Shown here piece after piece: positions 25,309-33,317 of a stretch of DNA of 64,000 bases; the first letter of the stretch is position 1, and every line of letters begins with the position of its first letter. The notes beneath the pieces were generated by a model that was not told where the DNA came from, made no database searches, and saw nothing but the letters and a program-made list of their open reading frames with translations. Source of the DNA: an uncultured Helicobacteraceae bacterium. Its GTDB lineage: Bacteria; Campylobacterota; Campylobacteria; Campylobacterales; Helicobacteraceae. The stretch spans positions 186,001-250,000 of the forward strand of contig CAJTQL010000002.1 of NCBI GenBank assembly GCA_910578285.1, given 5' to 3'. The translations under genes and the position numbers were made by a program.

Positions 25309-25560
25309 CTATTTGAAGATGCACAAGAATGAGGCTATGCACCAATTTTTACCTTTGAAAAGGCTAAATTTTGCACCTCGTACTGCTTCCATTTCTTCTT
25401 GACCAAGAAGTTGTACTCCTGCGCTCTCGCTATTGAGTGCACCATTGCTGGCGATTGCAAGCAAATCTGTGCTCTCATTTGTTGTGCTAGGCACTTCTGC
25501 AGCCGATGTGGCACTAATAACTGACAATGCGATAATTCCGCTAATTAGAATCTTTTTCAT
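25309..25560 (-). CDS. Small secreted peptide precursor with double-glycine-like motif
   Basis: This 83-residue product has a Sec-type signal peptide (MKKILISGIIALSVISATSA), a polar Ser/Asn spacer, then LLGQEEMEAVRGA, which follows the leader pattern L-x-x-E-x-M-x-x-V-x-G-(G/A) seen before peptidase cleavage in bacteriocin and GG-peptide precursors. The remaining 20 residues are cationic and hydrophobic with two cysteines (KFSLFKGKNWCIASFLCIFK), a size and make-up typical of antimicrobial or signalling peptides. AGGAG precedes the ATG; a strong promoter, a long leader and a terminator surround it, so it is expressed alone. No immunity or ABC export gene is adjacent. The function is an inference. 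Confidence 0.6.
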   Translation of the reverse strand: MKKILISGIIALSVISATSAAEVPSTTNESTDLLAIASNGALNSESAGVQLLGQEEMEAVRGAKFSLFKGKNWCIASFLCIFK

Positions 25561-25744
25561 TCGATTCTCCTTTCATGATGTTTTTAGAGTTGAGACTCGA
25601 GAAAACTCGGAGTCTATGAATGGGTTAATCCCAAAGGGACACGACTACTTGACAACTGCGACAAAAAAGTATGTCTTATGGATTCAATTTGAGCATTGCT
25701 TTGTCCTCCTTTCTCCGTTGGTATGAGCCCGACCTCATACTCTT
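25561..25744 (-). promoter_or_regulatory. Long structured 5' leader with mini-ORF before the peptide gene
   Basis: From the predicted start of transcription near 25744 the mRNA has about 184 untranslated bases. It begins with a perfect palindrome GTATGAG-loop-CTCATAC (25721-25740). A very good ribosome-binding site (AGGAGG, 25710-25705) follows, then an eight-base gap and a six-codon frame MLKLNP-stop (25696-25676). A second imperfect hairpin (GACTCCGAG/CTCGAGTC) lies near 25592-25614. The layout is suggestive of leader-based control, but no known riboswitch is recognised. Confidence 0.4.
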
Positions 25745-25750
25745 GCTGCA

Positions 25751-25779
25751 ATTCTAGTAACTTTTTGATGTTTTATCAA
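25751..25779 (-). promoter_or_regulatory. Promoter of the secreted-peptide gene
   Basis: On the minus strand TTGATA (25779-25774), 17-base spacer, TAGAAT (25756-25751). Both boxes and the spacing fit sigma-70 consensus well. Confidence 0.65.
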
Positions 25780-26486
25780 GGAGTTTTCAATTTTTTTTCA
25801 TGATTACACCAAAAAATTTCCATAATAGTACTATATAGGCATATACAAATGGCACATGGAATCCTATTTAGAATCCAACTATCTGTCATTGTGAGCATTA
25901 GCGAAGCAATCAACGAGCAAGGAATTTCAAAGAGAATCCCGACATTGTCGCTTGCCACGCACTCTAATGCATGCTCACAACAACATCTGCTTCCAAACTC
26001 TTGTTGGAATTGTAGCTGATTTTTTTCGTTTGTCAAGGTATTTGAAAAATTTTTTTACATTTCTCACAAAAATTTTGAATAATGCCATTCAAAATTGGAT
26101 TTTATATGTAAAATTTTTGACTTTACAATTCATTTACTATCTGTTTAGAATCTTTCTTCTCATGTATGCATTTGGGGAATACATGCACATTATGTGAGGC
26201 TCTTTTTATGTCAAATTCAAAATTTTTTATAATATCTTAATAATTTTTTCGTTGTTACTATCCGTAACAATTCCCACATAATAGCAGCCAATCACTGACT
26301 TTTTGCTATAATGTCGCTCAAAAAGTGAGATTAAGCAATAGCTCATCGGTATTCATTGCTCCCGATTCATCATAGCGATAATACCCCATACCAAATAATG
26401 CCTTTTATTAGAGATGTTTCGCGTAAGCTCAACTATGGCAAGATTTGATATGAAAATAAAAATGCGATTCAATTGTACATACGAGG
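25780..26486. other. A+T-rich gene-free interval
   Basis: About 700 bases without a supportable gene. It holds a dispersed repeat at 25884-25984, a hairpin TTGTTAC/GTAACAA at about 26254-26272, a TATAAT at 26307-26312 with no good -35, and a reverse-type repeat fragment near 26411-26433. A small RNA could start at 26307-26312, but nothing in the sequence proves it. Confidence 0.5.
25884..25984. repeat. Dispersed repeat, copy with inverted ends
   Basis: TGTCATTGTGAGCATTAG at the left and CTAATGCATGCTCACAACA at the right are imperfect inverted ends, again about 100 bases apart, with GCGAAGCAATC inside. It matches the unit at 22843-22943 in size and design. Confidence 0.6.
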
Positions 26487-27023
26487 CTAATACCCCTCGT
26501 CAATCCCGTCTGGGCGTTCGCGCGCGACTTTGCGCAAACATTGCATTTCTCTTGCATAATCTCCCCATAAGCCTTTGCCATTGATGCGCGCGACATCTTC
26601 GAGCATTTGTAGCTGGTTTTTGAGCAGCTCGTCCCCTTTGGTCTTTGGCATTGGACGATAGACGCCAAAGCCTTCGCGAATCATTGTCGCATTGAACAAA
26701 TGTGCGCCGTCTTGCACCAAACAATAGCCATTGGCATAGCCGAGTCGGTATTTTTGCTCGAGGAAAAGTGTGCGTTGTGTAAAAGTTTTCGCATACCAAC
26801 GCATTTTTTGTGCTTTTTTGGCATCAATTTGGCATGACATTTCTGGTTGTGTGTAAATCGGTGCTTGCACACCATAGAGCGAGCAATAGAGATAGCCAAT
26901 GCGCGGTGCATACATGCTAAACAGCGAGGCAGCATAGACGTTCTTGAGCAACGCAAACATCGTTGCTGGCGGTTCGAATGCCAAACAAACACTGCAAAGC
27001 GCGACACAAAGCCATTTTTTCAT
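26487..27023 (-). CDS. Exported SNase-like protein, degenerate
   Basis: The 178-residue product starts at ATG 27023, overlapping the polA stop by 4 bases. It has a signal peptide (MKKWLCVALCSVCLAFEPP), then a region that follows the C-terminal half of staphylococcal-nuclease-like domains: YRLGYANGYCLVQDGAHLFN, MIREGFGVYRP and a final KNQLQMLEDVARINGKGLWG. The N-terminal half of that fold keeps GVQAPIY in place of the calcium-binding DAPE segment, and I see no clear catalytic Arg/Glu set, so nuclease activity is doubtful. Six cysteines are spread through the mature part, which suits a periplasmic protein. Confidence 0.6.
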   Translation of the reverse strand: MKKWLCVALCSVCLAFEPPATMFALLKNVYAASLFSMYAPRIGYLYCSLYGVQAPIYTQPEMSCQIDAKKAQKMRWYAKTFTQRTLFLEQKYRLGYANGYCLVQDGAHLFNATMIREGFGVYRPMPKTKGDELLKNQLQMLEDVARINGKGLWGDYAREMQCLRKVARERPDGIDEGY

Positions 27024-29707
27024 TTGAGCTCTCCCCAATTTTTGCCCTTGCTCATGCCACAAACAAGCGGTACATGCAAGGAATAAATATGTTCCATCGT
27101 GTGCATGAGTTTTTGTGCGAGCAAATTGATGCTGTCTTCACGGATTTCAAAGATGAGCTCGTCATGGATTTGCAGCAGCATACGCAAATCACGCGCCTGA
27201 TAGTTTTGCCGATAGATTTCGAGCATTGCGAGCTTGATGAGGTCAGCTGCACTGCCCTGAAAAATGGTATTGATTCCCTCGCGCAAATAAGCGGCTTTTG
27301 TATGGTCGGGAATATCGCCAAAGCTAAAATGCCGCTTGTGCCCTAGCAGTGTTGCTGCATAGCCATTGCGTAAAATTTCTTCTTCGGCGTTTTTGAGATA
27401 TGTTTTGACCGTTGGAAAGGAATCAAAATAGCTTTGAATATAATTTTTAGCGTCTGTTAGGCTGATTTGTAAAGTTTCAGATAGCTTTTTTGCACCCATT
27501 CCATAAATCAGCCCAAAATTAATGCTTTTTGCAATTGCACGTTTTTGGTTGGCAAATTCTGCGCTAAAGATTTTTTTTGCTGTTTCATAATGAATGTCTG
27601 CGCCCTCGAAAAATGCGTTTGTAAGCGTGGAATCACCCGAAAAATGGGCGAGAAGGCGCAATTCGATTTGGGAATAATCAAGGCTCAAAAGCACAAAGCC
27701 CGATTCAGCGATGAAGCCCTCGCGAATCTGCTTGCCCAAATCGCTGCGCACGGGGATATTTTGCAAATTTGGATTGCGCGAGCTCAAACGTCCTGTTGCT
27801 GTGCCCGTCTGGAGAAACGAGCTGTGAATACGTGGCGATTTTTGGTTTTTGGTAAGCTGCAAGAGCGGTTCGATATAGGTACTTTGGAGCTTGAATACCT
27901 CGCGATATTGTAACAAAGGCGGAATGATAGGATGTGTGTCTTTAAGGCTTAAGAGTACGCTTTCATTGGTGCTATAACCATTTTTTGTGCGCTTTTTGTA
28001 TGGCAGCTTGAGACGCTCAAAGAGAATCTCGCCAAGTTGCAATGGAGAATTGATGTTGAAACTGCATTGCGCGTATTGATAAATTTCTTCGGTGAGTGCA
28101 AGAAGTTGTGCTGCAATAGGCTTTTTGAGAGATTCAAAAAAAGGCACATCGATGCAGATTCCATTTTCTTCGAGATTTTGAATGACACGAATAAAGGGAA
28201 ATTCAAGTTTTTTTGCGACATCGAGCAGGTTGCTATCCGTCTTTTCAATTTGTTGCGTCAGAGTCTCATAGAGGGCGAAGGTGGCTTGCGCATCTTCTGC
28301 GGCATATTGTGTCGCTGTGTCGAGCAAGATGTCGCTAAAAATTGCCTTTTTGGGGACAACATCGCTAAAGGCAATCATCGTATGGTTGAGGCATTTTTTA
28401 GCAAGTGAATCAAGCGCTAGCGGTTGGTCGCTATCAAGAAGCCATGCGAGTACCATTGTATCATTGAGGTTCTCGAGGCTCACATTGATACCAAAATTGT
28501 AAGCAATGACTTCGAGGTCAAATTTGAGATTATGCCCAATCAGCGGATGTTGCACAATCTTTGCAATCGCTTTGTGCGCGTCTTGCAATGAAATCTGCTC
28601 TGGTGCGCCGATGTAGCTGTGTGCAAGTGGGACATAGTAGCCTTTGTGTGCGTCAAAGGCGAAGCTAAAGCCGACAATCTTTGCACTGCGCGAATCAAGT
28701 GATGTTGTCTCGGTGTCGAATGCAATCGGGGCATTGGGCTCGAGGTTATCGAGCAATGCCATAAGACAATTGATGTCGTTTATCATTTCTGCATTGCGCA
28801 CAAAGCCTGTGAGCGCCTTTTGTTGCTCGAGCTCTTGGGGCTGCAGAGGGAGCGAGCGCCGTGGTGTGATTTTTTGGACAATGCGCTTGAAATCGAGCGC
28901 TTGCAGCTCGGGCAGGATTTCTAAAAGGGGACTGGAATCGGGCAAAATCGCCTCGTCAAATTGCAAAGGAAACTCTAAATCTTGCGAGAGGCGCACGAGC
29001 TTTTGCGACAAAAAGGCATTTTCTTTGCTTTCGACAAGGAGTGTCGCTTGCCTTGTGCTTAACCTGTCAAGGTTGTCATAAATGGCTTGGAGGCTGCTAA
29101 ATTGTGCGAGCAGGTTTGCTGCCCCTTTTGCGCCAATTCCTCTGACACCAGGGACATTGTCGCTCGCATCGCCCACAATGCTTTGGTAGTCGACAAATTG
29201 AGCGGGCGTTACGCCATATTTTTCAAAACAGCTTTCTTCTGTCATAAAGCTTTTGCTCACAGGGTTGTAAAGTCGCACGCGGTCGTTGATGAGCTGGCAA
29301 AAGTCTTTATCATGCGTGATGATTGTGGTTTGGTAACCCTCTGCGTATGCGCGGCGAGATAGTGAAGCAATCACATCATCAGCTTCAAAGCCAGCGGCAT
29401 TGAGGCTTTTTAGATTCATTTTAGAAATCCATTCGATGACGATGGGAATCTGCTTGGCTAAATCGGTTGCAATTTCAGGACGCGTGGCTTTATAGTTTGG
29501 GTCAATGCCTTTGCGAAGATTCTCTTCTTGGCTGTCGAGTGCGAAGATGAGCGGTTGCCGTTTGTATTCTTTATGTAAAGCCAAGATGAGGTTTGCAAAG
29601 CCCATGAGCACACCCGTTGGCTGCCCATTGGGAGCAGAGAGTGGTGGCAAGGCAAAAAAAGAGCGGAATAAAAATCCAAATGTGTCGACAAGAATCAAAT
29701 TTTTCAT
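27020..29707 (-). CDS. polA: DNA polymerase I
   Basis: This 895-residue repair and Okazaki-processing polymerase has an N-terminal 5'-3' nuclease domain (DTFGFLFRSF at the start, acidic DKDFCQL near 130). A 3'-5' exonuclease-like domain with FDTETTSLD near residue 332 keeps the DxE proofreading motif. The polymerase domain has motif A LDYSQIELR near 670, motif B with KRAIAKSINFGLIYGMG and motif C HDELIFE near 850. No ribosome-binding site precedes the ATG at 29707 and a TG-extended TACAAT box sits only a few bases upstream, so the mRNA may be leaderless. The following SNase-like gene overlaps its stop. Confidence 0.97.
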   Translation of the reverse strand: MKNLILVDTFGFLFRSFFALPPLSAPNGQPTGVLMGFANLILALHKEYKRQPLIFALDSQEENLRKGIDPNYKATRPEIATDLAKQIPIVIEWISKMNLKSLNAAGFEADDVIASLSRRAYAEGYQTTIITHDKDFCQLINDRVRLYNPVSKSFMTEESCFEKYGVTPAQFVDYQSIVGDASDNVPGVRGIGAKGAANLLAQFSSLQAIYDNLDRLSTRQATLLVESKENAFLSQKLVRLSQDLEFPLQFDEAILPDSSPLLEILPELQALDFKRIVQKITPRRSLPLQPQELEQQKALTGFVRNAEMINDINCLMALLDNLEPNAPIAFDTETTSLDSRSAKIVGFSFAFDAHKGYYVPLAHSYIGAPEQISLQDAHKAIAKIVQHPLIGHNLKFDLEVIAYNFGINVSLENLNDTMVLAWLLDSDQPLALDSLAKKCLNHTMIAFSDVVPKKAIFSDILLDTATQYAAEDAQATFALYETLTQQIEKTDSNLLDVAKKLEFPFIRVIQNLEENGICIDVPFFESLKKPIAAQLLALTEEIYQYAQCSFNINSPLQLGEILFERLKLPYKKRTKNGYSTNESVLLSLKDTHPIIPPLLQYREVFKLQSTYIEPLLQLTKNQKSPRIHSSFLQTGTATGRLSSRNPNLQNIPVRSDLGKQIREGFIAESGFVLLSLDYSQIELRLLAHFSGDSTLTNAFFEGADIHYETAKKIFSAEFANQKRAIAKSINFGLIYGMGAKKLSETLQISLTDAKNYIQSYFDSFPTVKTYLKNAEEEILRNGYAATLLGHKRHFSFGDIPDHTKAAYLREGINTIFQGSAADLIKLAMLEIYRQNYQARDLRMLLQIHDELIFEIREDSINLLAQKLMHTMEHIYSLHVPLVCGMSKGKNWGELK

Positions 29708-29710
29708 AAA

Positions 29711-29722
29711 GCGATTGTAACA
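29711..29722 (-). promoter_or_regulatory. Extended -10 promoter of polA, possibly leaderless mRNA
   Basis: TGTTACAAT on the minus strand is an extended -10 element (hexamer 29719-29714). The usual start of transcription six to seven bases further would fall on or beside the A of the polA ATG at 29707, and no Shine-Dalgarno sequence lies between. Confidence 0.45.
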
Positions 29723-29826
29723 AAATCAAGCTGAAAAAGTCGCCAAAGCGATTGGCAAAATTGGATATAATGGCACGAGTAAGTGGCGCATGGGTTTTGC
29801 ATTTGGAATCTTGGCTAGGGAATCTG

Positions 29827-29900
29827 CCATTGCGAGCTTGCACGAAGCAATCTATCGCGTTTGGTTGCCTGATGTGGCTGATTGCTATGCCTGCAATGAC
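29827..29900. repeat. Dispersed repeat, third copy
   Basis: CCATTGCGAGCTTGCACGAAGCAATC at the left and TGCAATGACG at the right follow the same ATTGCGAG...GCAATGAC design as the units near 22843 and 25884, here only about 74 bases long. Confidence 0.55.
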
Positions 29901-30038
29901 GAATGAAATTTATAAAGAATCTGTTATCATCATTGCTGATTGATTCCAGTCTCCCAACCACAAGCATTTTGATTGTGTTCTGACTTCAACATAGCTAAAT
30001 GATAACTAAACAACAGCACAGAATCCATGACGTTTGAG

Positions 30039-30080
30039 CCATTCAATATGGCAAGTGAGTGCAACGAACGAAGCAATCAA
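30039..30080. repeat. Dispersed repeat fragment abutting ubiD
   Basis: CAAGTGAGTGCAACGAACGAAGCAATCAA resembles one arm of the dispersed repeats (GAGCGAACGAAGCAATC). It ends directly before the ubiD ribosome-binding site, so the element may supply part of the ubiD leader. Confidence 0.45.
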
Positions 30081-30098
30081 ATGTATAAGGAACTCAAC

Positions 30099-31919
30099 AT
30101 GAGACAATTTGTTAATCGTCTGATTGAACGTGATTTGATACGCGTTATCAATGAACCCGTGGATATTGAACTCGAAATGGCACATATTGCATATATCGAA
30201 GTCAAAAAGCAAGATGCAAGAGCTTTACTCTTCACGCGTCCAACGCATAAGGGCAAAATCTATGAGATTCCTGTCTTGATGAATCTTTTTGGTAGCCCAA
30301 AGCTTGTTGATTTGATTGTTGGCGATGTCGAACAGCTCGCTGATAATGTAAGCAAGCTTTTGCGCCCAAAGCCGCCAAAGAATATGGCAGAGGGCATGCA
30401 GTGGATTCGGACGATGTGGCAGCTCGCGCATGTTTTCCCAAAGCGCACGCGCACGCGTGGGCTTTGTCAAGAGGTGATTGCAGAACGTGAAGATGTGAAT
30501 CTCTATGCACTCCCGATTCTAAAGACTTGGGAAAAAGACGTTGCTCCTTTTATCACGATGGGGCAGGTGTATGCGCAGAGTCTTGATGGCAAGGTGCAGA
30601 ATCTAGGAATGTATCGATTGCAATTGCGTGCCCACAATGAGCTTGCGCTGCATTGGCAGATTCATAAAGATTCTGTGAAAATGTTCGAATCCTACCGCAA
30701 AGCTGGGCAGAAAATGCCTATTTCTGTGGCGCTTGGCGGCGACCCGCTCTATACATGGTGTGCGACTGCGCCGCTGCCTTATGGAATCTTCGAACTGCTG
30801 CTCTATGGCTATATCCGCAAAAAGCGTGCGCAGCTTGTACGTTGCGTGAGCAATCCGCTGTTTGTGCCGTATGATGCGGATATTGTGATTGAAGGCTGGG
30901 TTGATGTGAATCGGCTCGAGCCTGAAGGTCCCTTTGGCGATCATACGGGATTCTACACGCCGATTGAAGATTATCCCGTGCTTGAGGTGAGTGCTATCAC
31001 GCGCAAAAGCAATCCGATTTATCCCGCCACGGTTGTGGGCAAGCCGCCGCTTGAGGACAAATTTTTGGGCTATCCAACGGAGCGGATTTTCTTGCCGCTT
31101 TTGCGTACCACAGCGCCCGAATTAGTGGATTATTATATGCCTGAAAATGGCGTGTTTCACAACCTGATTCTTGCGCAAATTGCACCGCTTTATCCAAGCC
31201 ATGCCGAGCAGATTATGCACGCACTTTGGGGGGTGGGGCAGATGAGCTTTGTCAAGCATGCCATTTTTGTGGACAAAGACGCGCCCAATCTACATGACAG
31301 CGAGGCAATCACGCGTCATATCCTCGCGCGCCTTGCACCACAGAATCTACTTTTGAGTCACGGCGTATGCGATGCGCTTGACCACGCGAGCGAGGGCTAT
31401 GCACAAGGTGGCAAACTTGGAATCGACTGCACGGGCGAGGTTGTTATGAACGATGTTGTGTGTCTCGATGATTCTGTGTTGCTCACAAAAATGCAGACAC
31501 TCGCGCCCGAGGTGCGTTCGCTGCGGCAGATTTTTATCGATACGCCCAATCCAATTGCACTTGTGGGCGTGCAAAAAACACGCGCCCTGCGCGAGCTGCC
31601 CACGATTCTAGCATCGCTTTTGCCGCACCTTAGGGTTGTTGCATTTTTTGATGATTGCAAGCTTGACTTGGACAATCAATATATGAATCTATGGCGCGCC
31701 GTGAATAGCATAGACGCACTACGCGATGTATGGATATGCGAGAAAAGTATTTTTGTTGATTGCACCGATAAAGGCGCACTCGAGGGATACAACAAGCCAT
31801 GGGCAATCGAGACGGATTGCACAGAAGCAGTGATACAAAGCCTGCGCGCAAGAGGGCTCATCGATGTTGATGACGCATTCCTGCGCGCATTTCAGATTTG
31901 CAGCTCGATTGTGCGTTAG
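30099..31919 (+). CDS. ubiD: UbiD-family decarboxylase (quinone biosynthesis)
   Basis: The 606-residue product is a UbiD-type prenylated-FMN-dependent decarboxylase. It starts MRQFVNRLIERDLIRVINEP at 30099, with AAGGA nine bases upstream; an in-frame ATG at 30081 is less likely. Family features include IAYIEVKK near residue 29, LGGDPLYTW near 210, EGPFGDHTGFYTP near 269-281 and PPLEDKFLG near 308. Helicobacter makes menaquinone by the futalosine route rather than ubiquinone, so the enzyme most likely acts there, removing the ring carboxyl group after prenylation (MqnL-type role), although it is usually annotated as UbiD. The stop overlaps the convergent pntB end by 4 bases. Confidence 0.9.
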   Translation: MRQFVNRLIERDLIRVINEPVDIELEMAHIAYIEVKKQDARALLFTRPTHKGKIYEIPVLMNLFGSPKLVDLIVGDVEQLADNVSKLLRPKPPKNMAEGMQWIRTMWQLAHVFPKRTRTRGLCQEVIAEREDVNLYALPILKTWEKDVAPFITMGQVYAQSLDGKVQNLGMYRLQLRAHNELALHWQIHKDSVKMFESYRKAGQKMPISVALGGDPLYTWCATAPLPYGIFELLLYGYIRKKRAQLVRCVSNPLFVPYDADIVIEGWVDVNRLEPEGPFGDHTGFYTPIEDYPVLEVSAITRKSNPIYPATVVGKPPLEDKFLGYPTERIFLPLLRTTAPELVDYYMPENGVFHNLILAQIAPLYPSHAEQIMHALWGVGQMSFVKHAIFVDKDAPNLHDSEAITRHILARLAPQNLLLSHGVCDALDHASEGYAQGGKLGIDCTGEVVMNDVVCLDDSVLLTKMQTLAPEVRSLRQIFIDTPNPIALVGVQKTRALRELPTILASLLPHLRVVAFFDDCKLDLDNQYMNLWRAVNSIDALRDVWICEKSIFVDCTDKGALEGYNKPWAIETDCTEAVIQSLRARGLIDVDDAFLRAFQICSSIVR

Positions 31920-33307
31920 AATCCGCGGTTGATGGCGTCTACGCTGTCTTTCGCGTCTCCGAAGAGCATGCGGCTATTGTCGTTGAAAAAGAGCGGATTC
32001 TGCACGCCCGCATAGCCTGCGTTCATCGAGCGTTTGAATACAATCACATTTTTTGCATTCCAAACTTTGAGCACAGGCATGCCTGCAATTGGGCTGTTTG
32101 GGTCAGTCTCGGCGCTTGGATTCACGGTATCGTTTGCGCCAATCACCAAAACGACATCGGTTTCGGAGAAATCATCGTTGATTTCGTCCATTTCGAGCAC
32201 GATGTCATATGGCACTTTCGCCTCGGCAAGCAAGACATTCATATGCCCGGGGAGTCGCCCAGCGACAGGGTGAATGGCAAAACGCACCTTGCAATTGCGC
32301 GCTTGGAGCTTTTGCGTGAGGTCATAAATCGGATATTGCGCCTGCGCAACAGCCATTCCATAGCCTGGGACGATAATCACACTGCTTGCGTCTTTGAGCA
32401 TTTCTGCCGCACTTTCGGCACTAATCTCGATATATTCACCTATTTCTTCGCCGCTTGCTGCGCTGCTGCCGTCTGTGCCAAAGCCGCCTGCAATCACGCT
32501 GATGAATGAACGATTCATCGCTTTGCACATAATATATGACAGAATCGCGCCCGAAGAGCCAACGAGCGCGCCTGTGATGATGAGCAAATCATTGCCGAGA
32601 ATAAAGCCCGAGGCGGCTGCCGCCCAGCCCGAATAGGAATTGAGCATCGAAATCACCACAGGCATATCTGCTCCTCCAATGGACGCAACCAAGTGCCAGC
32701 CAAACGCGAACGCAATGCACATCATGATGAACAACGCTGTGCCTTGAATGCCTGCTTTTTCGCTTGCAACAAACACCCACAAAAGCAGCAAGGAAACAAG
32801 AATCGCCGCACCGTTTAGGTAGTGCTTGCCGCGCAACATGAGCGGCTTTGTCGAGAAGATTCCGCGCAATTTGCCAAAGGCGACAATCGAGCCTGTGAAT
32901 GTAACCGCGCCGATAAACACGCCAAGAGAGATTTCTGTGAGGTGGATTGCATGCATGGTGTCGCTAAGGAACAAGTCTTCACCCGAATCGATGAAGCTAT
33001 TCCAACCCACAATGACGGCAACAAGCCCCACAAAGCTATGCAAAATGGCGACAAGCTCGGGCATTTCGGTCATTTGGACTTTGCGTGCGAGATAGATTCC
33101 AATCGCTCCGCCGATGACCATTGCGCTCAAAACAAGCGCAATATGCCCTGTTTCGCCCCCAAAAATCGTTGCCAAGAGGGCGATTGCCATTCCGATGATT
33201 CCAAAGATATTGCCTCGTTTTGCGCTCTCTTGCTGTGAAAGCCCAGCAAGTGAGAGGATAAACAAAATGGCGGCAATTAGATAGGCGACATTAACTAAAC
33301 CAATCAT
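31916..33307 (-). CDS. pntB: NAD(P) transhydrogenase subunit beta
   Basis: This 463-residue inner-membrane subunit carries much of the proton channel and the NADP(H)-binding domain of the proton-pumping transhydrogenase, which makes NADPH from NADH. About nine transmembrane helices fill residues 1-260. The C-terminal domain shows VIIVPGYGMAVAQAQYPIYDL near 310-330, GANDTVNP near 393 and the KRSMNAGYAGVQNPLF loop near 430, all hallmark NADP-site motifs. It lies 10 bases downstream of pntA, forming a two-gene operon. Confidence 0.96.
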   Translation of the reverse strand: MIGLVNVAYLIAAILFILSLAGLSQQESAKRGNIFGIIGMAIALLATIFGGETGHIALVLSAMVIGGAIGIYLARKVQMTEMPELVAILHSFVGLVAVIVGWNSFIDSGEDLFLSDTMHAIHLTEISLGVFIGAVTFTGSIVAFGKLRGIFSTKPLMLRGKHYLNGAAILVSLLLLWVFVASEKAGIQGTALFIMMCIAFAFGWHLVASIGGADMPVVISMLNSYSGWAAAASGFILGNDLLIITGALVGSSGAILSYIMCKAMNRSFISVIAGGFGTDGSSAASGEEIGEYIEISAESAAEMLKDASSVIIVPGYGMAVAQAQYPIYDLTQKLQARNCKVRFAIHPVAGRLPGHMNVLLAEAKVPYDIVLEMDEINDDFSETDVVLVIGANDTVNPSAETDPNSPIAGMPVLKVWNAKNVIVFKRSMNAGYAGVQNPLFFNDNSRMLFGDAKDSVDAINRGF

Positions 33308-33317
33308 AAGAATCTCC

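Larger units (their letters stand above)
29708..30098. other. Interval with dispersed repeats between polA and ubiD
   Basis: This 391-base gap carries the polA promoter region, a TATAAT at 29766-29771 on the plus strand, and two repeat copies (29827-29900 and 30039-30080). The second repeat runs up to the ubiD start. No gene is seen. Confidence 0.6.

Noticed and set aside
22759..26486. CRISPR array in the repeat-rich region
   Set aside because: The repeats are inverted, of several families and irregularly spaced; no regular direct repeat with unique spacers and no cas gene is seen.
31898..32509. Plus-strand frame of 203 codons opposite pntB
   Set aside because: It lies wholly within the well-conserved NADP-binding domain of PntB and has His/Cys-rich, shadow-type composition.
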